A stretch of 64,000 nt of DNA from Sphingomonas citri (GTDB taxonomy: Bacteria; Pseudomonadota; Alphaproteobacteria; Sphingomonadales; Sphingomonadaceae). A program made the position numbers and the translations under genes. The stretch spans positions 1 through 64,000 of the forward strand of contig NZ_JAHXZN010000002.1 of the NCBI RefSeq assembly GCF_019429485.1, given 5' to 3'. Positions within the stretch are counted from its first letter, which is position 1, and each line of letters begins with the position of its first letter. Positions 27,659 to 36,743 of this stretch are shown here, in pieces. The notes under the pieces were generated by a model. It saw only the letters and a program-made list of their open reading frames with translations. It did no database searches and had not been told where the DNA came from.

Positions 27659-27722
27659 AGATGAGCGCGGCGGATTCAAGAGCATAGAGAGTGGAGGGTC
27701 GCTCGACGTCGCCCCGCTCACC

Positions 27723-27816
27723 GTCGCCCCGGCGGACGCAGGGGCCCGGTTGAGAGGACCGTTGTGACTGAGACGCTACGTCACCCAACTGGACCCCAGC
27801 CTTCGCCGGGGTGGCG
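27723..27816. repeat. REP-like inverted repeat (CCCCGGCGAA family)
   Basis: 27723-27752 (GTCGCCCCGGCGGACGCAGG and onward) pairs with 27786-27816. The same family is found at 57037-57122. It lies between the convergent kinase and PopZ genes; otherwise nothing is seen in 27659-27850. Confidence 0.6.
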
Positions 27817-27850
27817 GCGGGACGCGTTCTGGATGTGGGACGGGCGAAAT

Positions 27851-28399
27851 CTATCCCTGCCCCGCGGTGATCTTGGCGATCTCGCGCGCGACCATCTGCT
27901 CGACCAGTCGCGGCAAGTTGTGATCGAGCCAGTCGCTCAGCATCGGGCGCAGCATGTCCCGCACCAGCCCCTCGAGCGTCCCGTCGCTATCGGGCTCCGG
28001 TTTTACTACCAACCGCGACAGCGCGCCGAGGGCGCCCCGGGTCGCCTCTACCGTCGCCGGCGATACCGCCGGCTCGGGCGCGGCGGCAGCCCCGGCCGGC
28101 GTCGATGCGGGGCTCGCCAGGGGCGGCGGCGCGAAGCTCGGCTCGGCCTGGGTGAAGCTCGGCCCCGGTTGCTCCGGCACGCGCTGCTCGGCCGCTCGCT
28201 GCTCCGGGAAGCGGGCGGGTTCCGGCGCGGGCGTCGGCGCGGCGAGCGAGTCGTTGAGCTCGAGGACATGGTCGCGATCGTGGCCGCCGAGCGGGCGTGG
28301 CGCCGGGCGGCGCGTCGGCTGGGTCTCGCCTTCCTTGATCACCCGCTTGATCGAGGCGAGGATGTCCTCCATCGAGGGCTCGGCGTTCAGATCCGCCAT
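27851..28399 (-). CDS. PopZ-like polar organising protein (DUF2497)
   Basis: The protein has about 182 residues and the three-part layout of PopZ. It has an N-terminal helix EPSMEDILASIKRVIKEG, a long Pro/Ala/Glu-rich linker and a C-terminal helical module (EGLVRDMLRPMLSDWLDHN, LPRLVEQMVAREI). PopZ forms polar condensates that anchor the chromosome origin in Caulobacter and relatives. The C-terminal helices drive oligomerisation and the N-terminal helix binds clients. The start is ATG 28399; GTG 28402 is adjacent. The gene sits 35 bp after the TolC-like gene, co-oriented. Confidence 0.88.
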   Translation of the reverse strand: MADLNAEPSMEDILASIKRVIKEGETQPTRRPAPRPLGGHDRDHVLELNDSLAAPTPAPEPARFPEQRAAEQRVPEQPGPSFTQAEPSFAPPPLASPASTPAGAAAAPEPAVSPATVEATRGALGALSRLVVKPEPDSDGTLEGLVRDMLRPMLSDWLDHNLPRLVEQMVAREIAKITAGQG

Positions 28400-28434
28400 C
28401 ACTTGGTCCCCACAGCGTGTTTTCCCGCGCTAGA

Positions 28435-29949
28435 TCAAGGGCGCGGCCGGTCCACACCTGTCGTCAACGCGGGTGATCTGTCAACATTGCTCTCGAGCAG
28501 AGGATCCAGCTCGCGGGTGACCTTGGCGTCCTGCGCACCGATCGCGGCGGTGCTGGCGGCGACCGGCTCGGCCGCGCGGGTGCGCGCGAAATCGTTGAAG
28601 CGCCCGCGCGTCGCGCGATAGTTGACCGTCGGATCGTACAGCGCGCCGCCGTCGAGCCCGAGATCCTCCGCCTCGGCATGGCCCATCGCCGCGAGCAGCG
28701 AGAAGCCCGCGACATAGGCGTCGCGTCGAGCACTGACGAGCGTCACCTGGCTGTTGAGCAGCTCCTGCTCGGCGTTGAGGATGTCGAGGATGGTGCGCGT
28801 GCCGACGCTGTTCTCGGCGCGCACGCCCTCGAGGCTGAGCTTGTTGGCGTTGACCGCCGCCTCGGCCGAGGCGATCACCTCGAGCGAAGAGCGCCACACC
28901 GCATAGGCCGAGCGTGCCTGCGCCACCACCTGGCGCTCGGCGCCAGTAGCCTGCTCGATCGCCTGGCCGCGCAGCTCCTGCGCCTGTCGCAACTGCGCCG
29001 CGACGCGTCCACCCTGGAAGATCGGTAGGTTGATCGAGGCGCCGATGGCGGTGGCGGTGCCGGTCTGGCCGACGCCGAGCCCCGCGGCGTTGCCGCGCCC
29101 GAGCGTGCCGAGATAGTTGAAGTAATTCTGCCCGAGCGTGGCGCCGAGTTGCGGCAGGCGCCCCGCGCGCGCGACCTTGACGTCATAGTCGGTTGCCTCG
29201 CGCACCTTGCGCGCGGCGAGCAGGTTGGGATTGTCCTGCAGCGCGATCTCGACGGCGGCATCGGCGCTGTCCGGCAGCTTGGGCAGCGCGGGCGGCTGCT
29301 CGAGCGTGCCCGGGGGCGCGCCGACCAGCCGGACGTAGTTCTCGCGGCTCGAGATCAGCGTCGCCTGCGCGGACTGGAGCTGCGCCCGCGCGAGGCTGAG
29401 CCGCGCCTGCGACTGCGCCACGTCGGTGCGGGTGAGATCACCCACCTCGAAGCGGTCGCGGCTGGCGCGCAGGTTGGTCTCCAGCACGCGCACGTTCTGC
29501 GCGTTGAGCGCGACGATCGCCTCGTCGCGGATCACGTTGTTGTAGGCGCCGACCACGTCGGTGAAGGTGCTCGCCTCGACGCCGCGCAGGTTGGCCAGCC
29601 CCGCTTCGACCCGCGTCTCGGCGGCGCGGACGCCGTATTTCACCCGTCCGCCCTGGTAGATCGGCAGCGTCACCCCGGCCGAGGCGCTCAGCTGGCGCTC
29701 GGGCGTGGTGAAGCTGTTGCCGCCGCGCAGCAGATTCTCGTTGATCCCGGTCGAGGTCGAGAGCACCGGCCGTCCGCCGGCGCGCGCGATCGGCACGTTC
29801 TCGTCGTTGGCGCGCTGCGCCGCGCGCTGCGCGGTCAGCGTCGGGTTGTTCTGATAGGCCTTGGCCAGCGCGTCGCGCAGCGTCTCGGCGGAGAGCGGCG
29901 TGCTCGCCAGCGCGAGCAGCGGGAGCAGCGGCAGCGAACGTCGGCGCAA
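28435..29949 (-). CDS. tolC: TolC-family outer-membrane efflux channel
   Basis: The 504-residue protein has a signal peptide (LPLLPLLALASTPLSA) and the duplicated OEP layout. Landmarks are ETLRDALAKAYQNNPTL, RPVLSTSTG, RFEVGDLTRTDVAQSQARL in the first repeat, and RAENSVGTRTILDILNAEQEL in the second. This is the type I secretion/efflux outer-membrane component that forms a trimeric channel. The start is TTG at 29949 with GAGG seven bases upstream. It lies directly downstream of pcm, as in many sphingomonads. No transporter partner is adjacent, so it probably serves several pumps. Confidence 0.92.
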   Translation of the reverse strand: MRRRSLPLLPLLALASTPLSAETLRDALAKAYQNNPTLTAQRAAQRANDENVPIARAGGRPVLSTSTGINENLLRGGNSFTTPERQLSASAGVTLPIYQGGRVKYGVRAAETRVEAGLANLRGVEASTFTDVVGAYNNVIRDEAIVALNAQNVRVLETNLRASRDRFEVGDLTRTDVAQSQARLSLARAQLQSAQATLISSRENYVRLVGAPPGTLEQPPALPKLPDSADAAVEIALQDNPNLLAARKVREATDYDVKVARAGRLPQLGATLGQNYFNYLGTLGRGNAAGLGVGQTGTATAIGASINLPIFQGGRVAAQLRQAQELRGQAIEQATGAERQVVAQARSAYAVWRSSLEVIASAEAAVNANKLSLEGVRAENSVGTRTILDILNAEQELLNSQVTLVSARRDAYVAGFSLLAAMGHAEAEDLGLDGGALYDPTVNYRATRGRFNDFARTRAAEPVAASTAAIGAQDAKVTRELDPLLESNVDRSPALTTGVDRPRP

Positions 29950-29962
29950 GCGGATACCTCGA

Positions 29963-30634
29963 TCAGAAGGTGAAGCCGCGCGGTTTGGCGAAACCGGGCA
30001 GGCGGACGGAGTCGATGTCGGCGAAGGGCGTCAGCGCGGTCGCGGCGCCGCGGTGCGCGCCGGCGGCGAGGCGGAACACGCCGCGCTCGATCAGGCCGGT
30101 CACGATCCTGCCGCCGTCGGCGACCTGGGTGAGCAGGGTCGAGGGCAGCTCCTCGACCGCGCCGTCGACCAGCAGCACGTCATAGGGCGCGCCCGCGGCA
30201 TGGCCCTGCGCGAGCGGCGCCTCGACGAGCGTGACGTTGCGCTCGTCCGCGAGCGCGGCGCGCGCGTGCACGGCGAGGTCGGGCGACTCTTCCACCGCGA
30301 CGACGTCCGCGACGATCCGCGCCAGCACCGCCGCGGTATAGCCCGCCGCCGCCCCGATCAGCAGCACGCGGTCGCTCGGGCGCAGCCGCGCCTCGACCAG
30401 CAACCGCGCGGTGGCGAGCGGCGTGTTGAGCGCGCGCCCCTGCCCCAGCGCGATCGCGGTGTCGCGATAGGCCATCGCGGTCGATGCGGCAGGGACGAAG
30501 CGCTCGCGCGGCACGTCCGCCATCGCCGCCACCACGCGCGGATCGGTCACCGCGACGGTGCGCAGCTGGCTCGCCACCATCGCCTGGCGCATCGCGGTGA
30601 AGTCGTCGTCACGGAGGGTGGCTGCGGCGGTCAT
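29963..30634 (-). CDS. pcm: Protein-L-isoaspartate O-methyltransferase
   Basis: The 223-residue protein has MRQAMVASQLRTVAVTDPRVV, VPRERFVPA, then the SAM-binding motif LLIGAAAGYTAAVLARI and VVAVEES. The late blocks ALADERNVTLVEAPL and DVLLVDGAVEELP follow. The glycine-rich motif is GAAAGY instead of the usual GTGSGY, as in alphaproteobacterial members that may repair poorly. The start at 30634 has AGGA seven bases upstream; ATG 30652 is possible. It precedes tolC by 13 bp. Its upstream region abuts the integrated island at tRNA-Cys. Confidence 0.85.
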   Translation of the reverse strand: MTAAATLRDDDFTAMRQAMVASQLRTVAVTDPRVVAAMADVPRERFVPAASTAMAYRDTAIALGQGRALNTPLATARLLVEARLRPSDRVLLIGAAAGYTAAVLARIVADVVAVEESPDLAVHARAALADERNVTLVEAPLAQGHAAGAPYDVLLVDGAVEELPSTLLTQVADGGRIVTGLIERGVFRLAAGAHRGAATALTPFADIDSVRLPGFAKPRGFTF

Positions 30635-30659
30635 CGGACGTTCCTGTGACATAGCTGTT

Positions 30660-32102
30660 TTAGTAATGCAACACACGTTGCGCGTGGCGGGTTTGTATCG
30701 CGCGGCGGCGGCTTCGCCAATCACTTTGCCGCGCGGCGGCGCTTGACAGCCGGCGCCGCTGCCCGCAGATGCGCGCCTCCACGGCATCGAGGCGCGATGG
30801 CGGAGTGGTGACGCAGAGGACTGCAAATCCTTGCACCCGGGTTCGATTCCCGGTCGCGCCTCCAGCGCTTTTCCTTTGTTTTTTAATGGGTAAAGCGCCT
30901 TCTGGATCATCGCCGGGTTGGGCGTTCTCAGCCTGTCGGTGTAGCTCTGGTGTAGCCTGATCGCCAAAGGCCTTGTCGAGGTTGCCGATGGCTTGATCGA
31001 TGTGCGCTCCGTGGACGTGAACGTATCGCAGCACCATCGCCAACGTCTTGTGAGCGCTAATTCGTTGGATCGTTGGCAGATCAACCCCTGCCCGCACCAG
31101 CTTAGTAATCGCCGTGCGCCTCATCGTATGAGGGGTTACCTGATCGAGGTTAAGGCCAGCCGCAGCGACCGCCCTCGCAAACGGCCGCGCCATGTTGGTC
31201 CGATGACCCGCCTTCGACCGGTTAGGTACAAGAGAGGGAAAAACCCATTCCGACTTGCCAGCCTCCGCAATCCGGTGAGCGCGCAGGGCATCCGCTAGCG
31301 CCCTCGTTATAGGCTGCTCGCGGTCCCCGGCCTTAGCGTGGGGAATGTAGATGCGGCGACTATCCAAGTCGATTTCATCGAACCGCACTGCCAAAATTTC
31401 ACGATGCCGCATGGCGGTGTTCAATCCGAAAAGCACGAAGAGCCATAGCTGAGGATCAATGTCGGCACCTGCGCACTTAAGCAGCGTGGCGGACTCCTGT
31501 TCGGTCAAGGCCGTGAAAGATTTCTGCTTTTCTCTCACCATCGGCACCGCCGGCACCTGATCGGATCGAATCCACTGCCATTTCACGGCACTACGCAGAA
31601 GGTGGGACACTGTCGCCATTTCGCGATTAATCGTCGCCGGGCTTGCGCCTTGGCCGGCACGCTCAACCCTAAAGCGTCTAAGGGCTTGTTCGCTGATCGC
31701 ATTAAGCCGGCTCTTCCCGAAGTACGGAACAAGGTACTGCTTTAGCTGCCGGCGCTTGATCGCTATGTTTTTTCCGCCGCCTTCTACTAGCATGATAAGG
31801 TACCTGCCAGCCGCTTGCTCAAACGATAGGGGGGTCTTTCGGGCCCGTGGCAGGTCCAAGCGGCCTTCGCGCGCCCTCGTCCTGATGGTTGCGATGAAAT
31901 CTTCCGCCTTAGTTCGGGTCACGCCCTCGCTCGCAAGGCCGAGCGCGCGATGAACACGGGCACCGTCCACCATGACGTTGACGCTCCACCGAATGTCTCC
32001 GGCCTTGGTCCCCTCCGCGATGATGCCATGCTCCGCCAGCTTCTCGCCAGCGCCAAGCGCCTTCACATTCGCAGCAGTCAGTTTGGTGAAACGGGAAGGC
32101 AA
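30660..32102 (-). CDS. int: Island tyrosine-type integrase
   Basis: The 480-residue phage-type integrase has an N-terminal arm-binding region, a SAM-like core-binding domain (about 92-180) and a catalytic domain. Arg232 lies in NTAMRHREIL, HxxR at 325-328 in PHTMRRTA, His351, and the nucleophile Tyr360 in MVLRYVHVHG. The start is TTG 32102 with GGGAG eight bases upstream. The frame runs on through the antisense of tRNA-Cys (GATGNRTRVQGFAV) into the chromosomal flank. The last 50 or so residues therefore depend on integration. In the excised circle the frame would end 17 codons after the 47-bp core. It catalyses integration at the tRNA. Confidence 0.93.
   Translation of the reverse strand: MPSRFTKLTAANVKALGAGEKLAEHGIIAEGTKAGDIRWSVNVMVDGARVHRALGLASEGVTRTKAEDFIATIRTRAREGRLDLPRARKTPLSFEQAAGRYLIMLVEGGGKNIAIKRRQLKQYLVPYFGKSRLNAISEQALRRFRVERAGQGASPATINREMATVSHLLRSAVKWQWIRSDQVPAVPMVREKQKSFTALTEQESATLLKCAGADIDPQLWLFVLFGLNTAMRHREILAVRFDEIDLDSRRIYIPHAKAGDREQPITRALADALRAHRIAEAGKSEWVFPSLVPNRSKAGHRTNMARPFARAVAAAGLNLDQVTPHTMRRTAITKLVRAGVDLPTIQRISAHKTLAMVLRYVHVHGAHIDQAIGNLDKAFGDQATPELHRQAENAQPGDDPEGALPIKKQRKSAGGATGNRTRVQGFAVLCVTTPPSRLDAVEARICGQRRRLSSAAARQSDWRSRRRAIQTRHAQRVLHY
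30791..30864 (+). tRNA. tRNA-Cys (anticodon GCA)
   Basis: The seven-base acceptor stem GGCGCGA/TCGCGCC closes a cloverleaf with the loop CTGCAAA, anticodon GCA at 30823-30825, and the T arm GGGTTCGATTCCC. The discriminator T and encoded CCA end at 30864. The 3' half from 30819 is the attachment site of the mobile island and is repeated at 44391-44437, so integration leaves this tRNA intact. Confidence 0.96.
30819..30865. repeat. attL (47-bp direct repeat, tRNA-Cys 3' half)
   Basis: From GACTGCAAATCC to the base after CCA, this segment is identical to 44391-44437. It covers the anticodon loop to the 3' end of tRNA-Cys, a standard tyrosine-integrase target. Confidence 0.93.
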
Positions 32103-32255
32103 CTACTAACTCCCACAAGAGTGAAACCAAGGTCACCGGGCAACTGTAATAATGACGAGAGTTATATCTACTAGCCTTTGCCCGTTCAACCCATCGCCGC
32201 TAACTATCGAATCGCGCCCGGCAATTCCGCTGGCCGCGATATCTATGGAGCTTCA

Positions 32256-32471
32256 ATGCCCAACGTCAACATACCCGGCGCCAAGTTTCTTCCTACGCCC
32301 GAAGGTCGCCTGAACCGTGCGGCAGCAGCCGCTTATCTCGGGTTCTCGGCACGCACGCTAGCGAACTGGCAGCTTTCAGGCTTCGGGCCGCGTAGCCACA
32401 AAGTCGGCGGTCGACGCTTTTACTGGATGACTGACCTTGTTGCGTTTGTGGAAGACGGAGGTTCTTGCTAA
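32256..32471 (+). CDS. Excisionase/AlpA-like helix-turn-helix protein
   Basis: The 71-residue protein contains RLNRAAAAAYLGFSARTLANWQ, then GPRSHKVGGRRFYWMTDLVAFVE. This is the winged-helix pattern of MerR/excisionase-type HTH_17 proteins, which fold a helix-turn-helix plus a small wing. Such genes next to an integrase usually encode the directionality factor for excision or an activator of it. ATG at 32256 has GGAG six bases upstream; the reading frame is open from 32178. It is divergent from the integrase and overlaps the next gene at TAATG. Confidence 0.82.
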   Translation: MPNVNIPGAKFLPTPEGRLNRAAAAAYLGFSARTLANWQLSGFGPRSHKVGGRRFYWMTDLVAFVEDGGSC

Positions 32472-32737
32472 TGAGCGGCTACAAAACTCCAAGCGGCAAC
32501 TCGTTCATCGCTAAAATCTTCAAAGGTCGGAAAATCTGCGAAGATGGTGGGCCAGTCCGACGGGCAATCTCGAACATCGAACGGCAAAGCTCGCTGGCGC
32601 GAGCATTCGCGGAAGCGACACGACAGGGTTGGACCGTCACTCAGATCGGTTCGCATTGGCACTTCTCGCGCGACTACCTCACGCCCAAACTGGTCGTGGG
32701 CGTTGACGCGGAGCGAAAGCCCGCACTTGCCCCGTAG
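32471..32737 (+). CDS. Small hypothetical island protein
   Basis: The 88-residue protein is basic (SFIAKIFKGRKICEDGG, GWTVTQIGSHWHFSRDYLTP) with no family I recognise. The end resembles the tail of proteins that accompany excisionases in alphaproteobacterial islands. ATG at 32471 overlaps the upstream stop (TAATG) and has GGAGG nine bases before it, so translation is coupled. A TTG start at 32465 is also open. Confidence 0.6.
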   Translation: MSGYKTPSGNSFIAKIFKGRKICEDGGPVRRAISNIERQSSLARAFAEATRQGWTVTQIGSHWHFSRDYLTPKLVVGVDAERKPALAP

Positions 32738-33327
32738 AGCCGCGTAGGCGGCAAGAGGGCAGCATAGCCCCTCCGGTCCGCCCCCTCCTGGCGAACGCAC
32801 CCTACGCCGCTCTGTGGGCATCCTAGGGCATGTGAGCCTACTCATACGCGCGCGTGATTTGCTCCAACGATCCTTTTGGAGCGTCGCTAAGGGTATCGAC
32901 ACACAGGGAAGGAGAGCGCCCGCTTCGGCTCTCCATGTTAAACACAGCGCCTTTCTTAAGCCGCGTACCCTGCAATTAACGTCGCATTCAACCTAAAGCC
33001 TAAATTTAACTAAATATAGCTTAACAACGGAAACAGGTGAGCAACGTACTAGGGATTGCCCTTTGCTAGCTCGCTGTTAAATCTCACCGCGTTCCGAGCA
33101 GATGAGGGCGACCTCTTTGCCTTCCGGGACATCGGGGCCTGACACCGCTCCGCTTACCGCCTCATCATCAATTTCGGCTTGGGCTGCGCCAGAACCGGAG
33201 CAGTTTTGATGCGCGGAAGATAATCAGAATTAATTAGATAACCCGATTTAACTCGATGTATCTTTACCACCTGATCATCAAATCAAAAATGTAGTCACTT
33301 TCCATATAGATATAGAGAGTAGCCTAC
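32738..33327. other. Non-coding, increasingly AT-rich interval
   Basis: I see no convincing gene in these 590 bases. From about 32960 the DNA becomes AT-rich, especially 33220-33330, before the helicase-like gene. It may hold that gene's promoter or a replication or regulatory region. I found no clear iterons. Confidence 0.4.
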
Positions 33328-35139
33328 ATGAATAGATATAAATATAGGATCGATTTCATGAAATATATAGGCGATGTATACTACCTCTCGAATGATGAAG
33401 AGGCTGAACGATTATTTCCCACCCCTCCTATTCCAATATCTCTTAAACTATCCCCGGATGAAAAAATAGAGCGAGCGTTCTCGCTCCTAGAAGGAAAGAT
33501 GAGAGAGGGGCTGCAAGGTGGGTTAGCCCCCGCCATCTATATAATGAGTGCGGATTGCGGAACCGGAAAGAACCGCTCGCTACAGAACGTGCTACGCGAA
33601 TGGAAAAATACTAACTTCTCCGGTGGCGGCGCAATTGTTTTCGTATCTACATTAGCCGAGATTGATGCTAACGTTACCGGCTCTGGCTTAGATCGCGCGG
33701 ACTATGCTGTGCTAACGTCGGATGCTAAGTACAAGACGTATGGAGCCGGTCGTGGAGCGGCCGCTGAAGTTCCGGTTCTTTTCGTATCTCAGGCGAAGGT
33801 GCGGAAGGCCATGCTCGCAGCGGGCAGCTTCGCGGCGGCGGCAGAACTACACTACAAGGGGCGGGTACGCTCTCTCCGTGTTTGGGATGAAGGGTTCGCC
33901 GCCGCCGAAGGCGCTGCCTTCGATATGGTGGACCTAATGGCCTTGCCTAGCGCCTTCAAAAACCTGCCCAAGGCAGACCGTAGCGTGCTGTACGCCCTTG
34001 CGCGTGTATGTGCTGATCCGGTCGTCGGTTTAGGTCTCGAAATCCCCTTATCGATCGCCGACACCGCAGATCGCGTGTTGAAGAGCAACCTCAAAGCCGC
34101 AGAGACACCTAAGCGAACGCTAGAAGCGCTAGCCAAGCTAGCCGGTTCGACAGCCTACCTACGCGGCTCAGAGGACGCCGGATGGAGCTTGCTCGGCGCT
34201 GGACGCTCGATGCCAGCCGATATCGCCCCCCTCTTCGTTCTTGATGCGTCAGCGCGCCTGACAGATCGCTACAGCCAGCTACCGGCCCACGGCTTTAAGG
34301 TCGTCGATCTGGACCCGGCGCTTCTGAGCTACGGAAAAGTGACGGTTCACTGGTGGGATCGTGCCGCTGGAAAGACGGTGCTGCACAACGCTACGGAGCG
34401 GAGCATCATCTTCAAAGCCATAGCGGACTTGGCTAACTCCAAGGAGGCAGAGCCGTTCCTGATCGTCATGGCAAAGGAGCATTGCTCCGTCGGAACGGAT
34501 GATCGTGTCGGGTTACACAAGGAGCTTGAAGGCTTAATCGTGAAACCGGAGCGTGTGAGGGTGGCAAGCTGGGGTCGCCATATCGGCACTAACGAATTCC
34601 GAGACATAGCCAACGTCATCATCGTATCGAGCTATAACTATGGCGACACCGGCTATGATGCCTTGGCGCTCGCCGCCAGCGGCCGCAAGGACGGCGTAGT
34701 TAGCATTGAAGAACGACGGCGGCAGGAAGCCGGAGCGTTCATGCACAACGTCTACCAAGCCGTATGTCGAGGAAGCGCCCGCTTGCGCGACGGTGCAGTG
34801 AGTGGCGCAGCAGACGTGTACCTGATTATGAATGAATCTGACCGGCGGCGCGAGCAGGTGACCGAAGCCTTTCCGGACTGTACCATCAAGGCTTGGACGC
34901 CATGTCCTCCCAAGCAGGAAAAGAAGCACGATCTGGTGCTTAGAGTAGTGAGCGAGGTTTTGTCTACGCGGCCCTCAGTAACCTTCAAGGAGGTGACAGC
35001 TATCTGCGGAGGGAGTGGTCGATCGTTCCTAACTAAGATCGTGCAGACAGAACGATTCGAAGCCGCGCTCGCTAGCCAAAGCATCCACCGCGTGAAGAAT
35101 AGGTTCTTGCGGATTACGCCGCTGGCTATCGCTGCGTAG
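33328..35139 (+). CDS. Helicase-like P-loop protein of the island
   Basis: The 603-residue protein has a P-loop-like motif SADCGTGKNRS near residues 75-84, with Asn where Ser/Thr normally binds Mg-ATP. RVWDEGF near 185-190 looks like a DExx Walker B. YQAVCRGSARLRDG near 485 looks like an SF2 motif VI (Q..GR.R). The layout suggests a superfamily 2 helicase or replication protein such as those of satellites and plasmids. No primase domain is recognisable. The start at 33328 has GAGAG ten bases upstream; ATG at 33358 has AGGA at eight and may be the real one. It ends at a bidirectional terminator. Function is inference. Confidence 0.7.
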   Translation: MNRYKYRIDFMKYIGDVYYLSNDEEAERLFPTPPIPISLKLSPDEKIERAFSLLEGKMREGLQGGLAPAIYIMSADCGTGKNRSLQNVLREWKNTNFSGGGAIVFVSTLAEIDANVTGSGLDRADYAVLTSDAKYKTYGAGRGAAAEVPVLFVSQAKVRKAMLAAGSFAAAAELHYKGRVRSLRVWDEGFAAAEGAAFDMVDLMALPSAFKNLPKADRSVLYALARVCADPVVGLGLEIPLSIADTADRVLKSNLKAAETPKRTLEALAKLAGSTAYLRGSEDAGWSLLGAGRSMPADIAPLFVLDASARLTDRYSQLPAHGFKVVDLDPALLSYGKVTVHWWDRAAGKTVLHNATERSIIFKAIADLANSKEAEPFLIVMAKEHCSVGTDDRVGLHKELEGLIVKPERVRVASWGRHIGTNEFRDIANVIIVSSYNYGDTGYDALALAASGRKDGVVSIEERRRQEAGAFMHNVYQAVCRGSARLRDGAVSGAADVYLIMNESDRRREQVTEAFPDCTIKAWTPCPPKQEKKHDLVLRVVSEVLSTRPSVTFKEVTAICGGSGRSFLTKIVQTERFEAALASQSIHRVKNRFLRITPLAIAA

Positions 35140-35375
35140 CTGTGAGCCTTGAGGAAATTCGGCAGGTCGGCTGTGAACGCATCGGTAGCGAGCTACATTC
35201 GAGTGTCTAGGACTTCGGGTCTGACCCGGCAACCTATCAACCGCCAGCCTTAGCTCAGGAAGCCAGCAGCGCGCCAGCAGAGCAGCGCGTGCGGCTTAGG
35301 CGTAGACGCCACCAAAAGCGCCGCAATCGCGCTGTACGGGGCTGCGCGGGCAAATTCGGGCATATGAAGTTTCGG

Positions 35376-35405
35376 GGAGCCGCCTCTCGGTGGAAGGGCG
35401 GCTCC
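35376..35405. terminator. Bidirectional intrinsic terminator
   Basis: A 9-bp perfect stem GGAGCCGCC/GGCGGCTCC with a 12-base loop is followed by TTT on the plus strand. It lies between the convergent helicase-like gene and the first PEP-CTERM gene. Confidence 0.75.
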
Positions 35406-35416
35406 TTTAAGCGTTC

Positions 35417-35980
35417 TCAGGCGAAGCGAACTGCGGTCTTAACCGCTTGCCGCTTACGTAGTGAGTAGCCGACCACTCCAAACCCAAGAACCATCATCAC
35501 CCACGTAGCTGGCTCGGGAACCGGCACGGTCACTCTGAATGTAGATGCATACAGGTGCTGTTCAGTTCTAGAGCAAGCTGCTTCACCAGATCGACAATCT
35601 AAAAGGTCATCGAAAATCAGTCGATCGTACGAAAGATTGCTACCGATGAGCGCCCCCGATAGATCGCTGGTTATCGATCCAGACACCTGAGTATAGCTTG
35701 GATAAACGTTCGGCGCGTTTGATCTGTAATAGTTTACTGGTGTCCCTCTTTCGGCTAGGTTCACCACCGTTCGGAATGAAATCGGAACATTCCGATCGAT
35801 GTTGGAGATAATCGAGCAAGGCGTAACGGCAGCTCGGTCGCAAAAAACAAAACTCGTTGTCGTTCCAAACCCCGTTGCTTCGATATCCACCGTTATATAG
35901 ATTGGAGCGGCCAACGCTGAAACTGGGAGCATCAACGTGGCAACGCTGGCTGTAAGTGCAATAGCCACAGCCTTCTTCAT
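35417..35980 (-). CDS. PEP-CTERM exported protein
   Basis: The 187-residue protein has a signal peptide (MKKAVAIALTASVATLMLPV, cleaved after ALA) and a C-terminal sorting tail. The tail has VPEPATWVMMVLGF, a hydrophobic helix and a basic end (SLRKRQ). The tail is recognised by exosortase, which releases or anchors the protein at the cell surface. The middle has two Cys pairs (VFCDRAAVTPC, LLDCRSGEAAC) and no known domain. It is the last of three similar genes in a row on this strand; the other two have clearly different middles. Confidence 0.85.
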   Translation of the reverse strand: MKKAVAIALTASVATLMLPVSALAAPIYITVDIEATGFGTTTSFVFCDRAAVTPCSIISNIDRNVPISFRTVVNLAERGTPVNYYRSNAPNVYPSYTQVSGSITSDLSGALIGSNLSYDRLIFDDLLDCRSGEAACSRTEQHLYASTFRVTVPVPEPATWVMMVLGFGVVGYSLRKRQAVKTAVRFA

Positions 35981-36041
35981 TTTGACACCCCTTCTACCAA
36001 CAAAGGTTTATTATAACTTAGGCAATCGTGTGCGCTTTCGA

Positions 36042-36533
36042 TCAAATTTGACGAACGACCACTCGGCGCCGCATCGAGTACCCAACGGCGGAAAATCCTA
36101 GGATCATCGTTAGCCATGTAGCCGGCTCGGGAACACCGCTATTTGTAGCTATAGTGAAGGACGACGACGAAAGCATCTTCAAATCGCAAGAACCGGCGCT
36201 GCACGGCTGATATAGAAATCGAACGTCTCGCCCGTAAAGGCTCGTTCCACGGCGCTCAATTGTAAATGAGAACTGTCCGGCAGCATTATACCGGCCTGAG
36301 CTAAAAATGTTGACTCCCTCTTCGATATACTCGCCAAAAAGCGGCGACCTAATTTCTTCGATGATTGGTCGCTGTACAGCGCACGTTGGGCCTTGCGCTT
36401 GCGTGCAATACGGAAATATGAAGCCGGTCCCGAGCGCGCTTATGCGAAACTCGAAAAATGATGACGCGTCCGCATTTGCAGGAGCCGCAACGGCGGCAAC
36501 TGCCATAGCGAGGCTAAGTACCTGAACCTTCAT
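36042..36533 (-). CDS. PEP-CTERM exported protein
   Basis: The 163-residue protein has a signal peptide (KVQVLSLAMAVAAVAAPANA) and the sorting tail VPEPATWLTMILGFSAVGY followed by MRRR. The central region has two Cys pairs and FFEFRISALGTGF, a start resembling those of its neighbours. ATG at 36533 has GGGAGGAAAG upstream; the longer frame from 36614 has none. The tail is nearly identical to that of the next gene, suggesting duplication followed by divergence of the mature part. Confidence 0.85.
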   Translation of the reverse strand: MKVQVLSLAMAVAAVAAPANADASSFFEFRISALGTGFIFPYCTQAQGPTCAVQRPIIEEIRSPLFGEYIEEGVNIFSSGRYNAAGQFSFTIERRGTSLYGRDVRFLYQPCSAGSCDLKMLSSSSFTIATNSGVPEPATWLTMILGFSAVGYSMRRRVVVRQI

Positions 36534-36743
36534 TCTTTCCTCCCGTTTATGTGCTGAGTTCGCACGCGAACGGGTGGTTAACAAGGCGTGTACTAACGCC
36601 TTTTTGCTCCACAATGGGCCTAGCTGCTGCGCTAGTAAGCGGACCTTGGCAGCAGTATCCGAGGCGGCGCTAGGGTTTGATGCTCAGCAGCTAGTATTTA
36701 ACTGACCGTAGGATCGCTCCTACGACCCGGTGGTGACTTTATA

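Noticed and set aside
30720..30790. Extra protein-coding end of the integrase in host DNA
   Set aside because: Residues after the tRNA antisense are an accident of integration and differ in the circular form.
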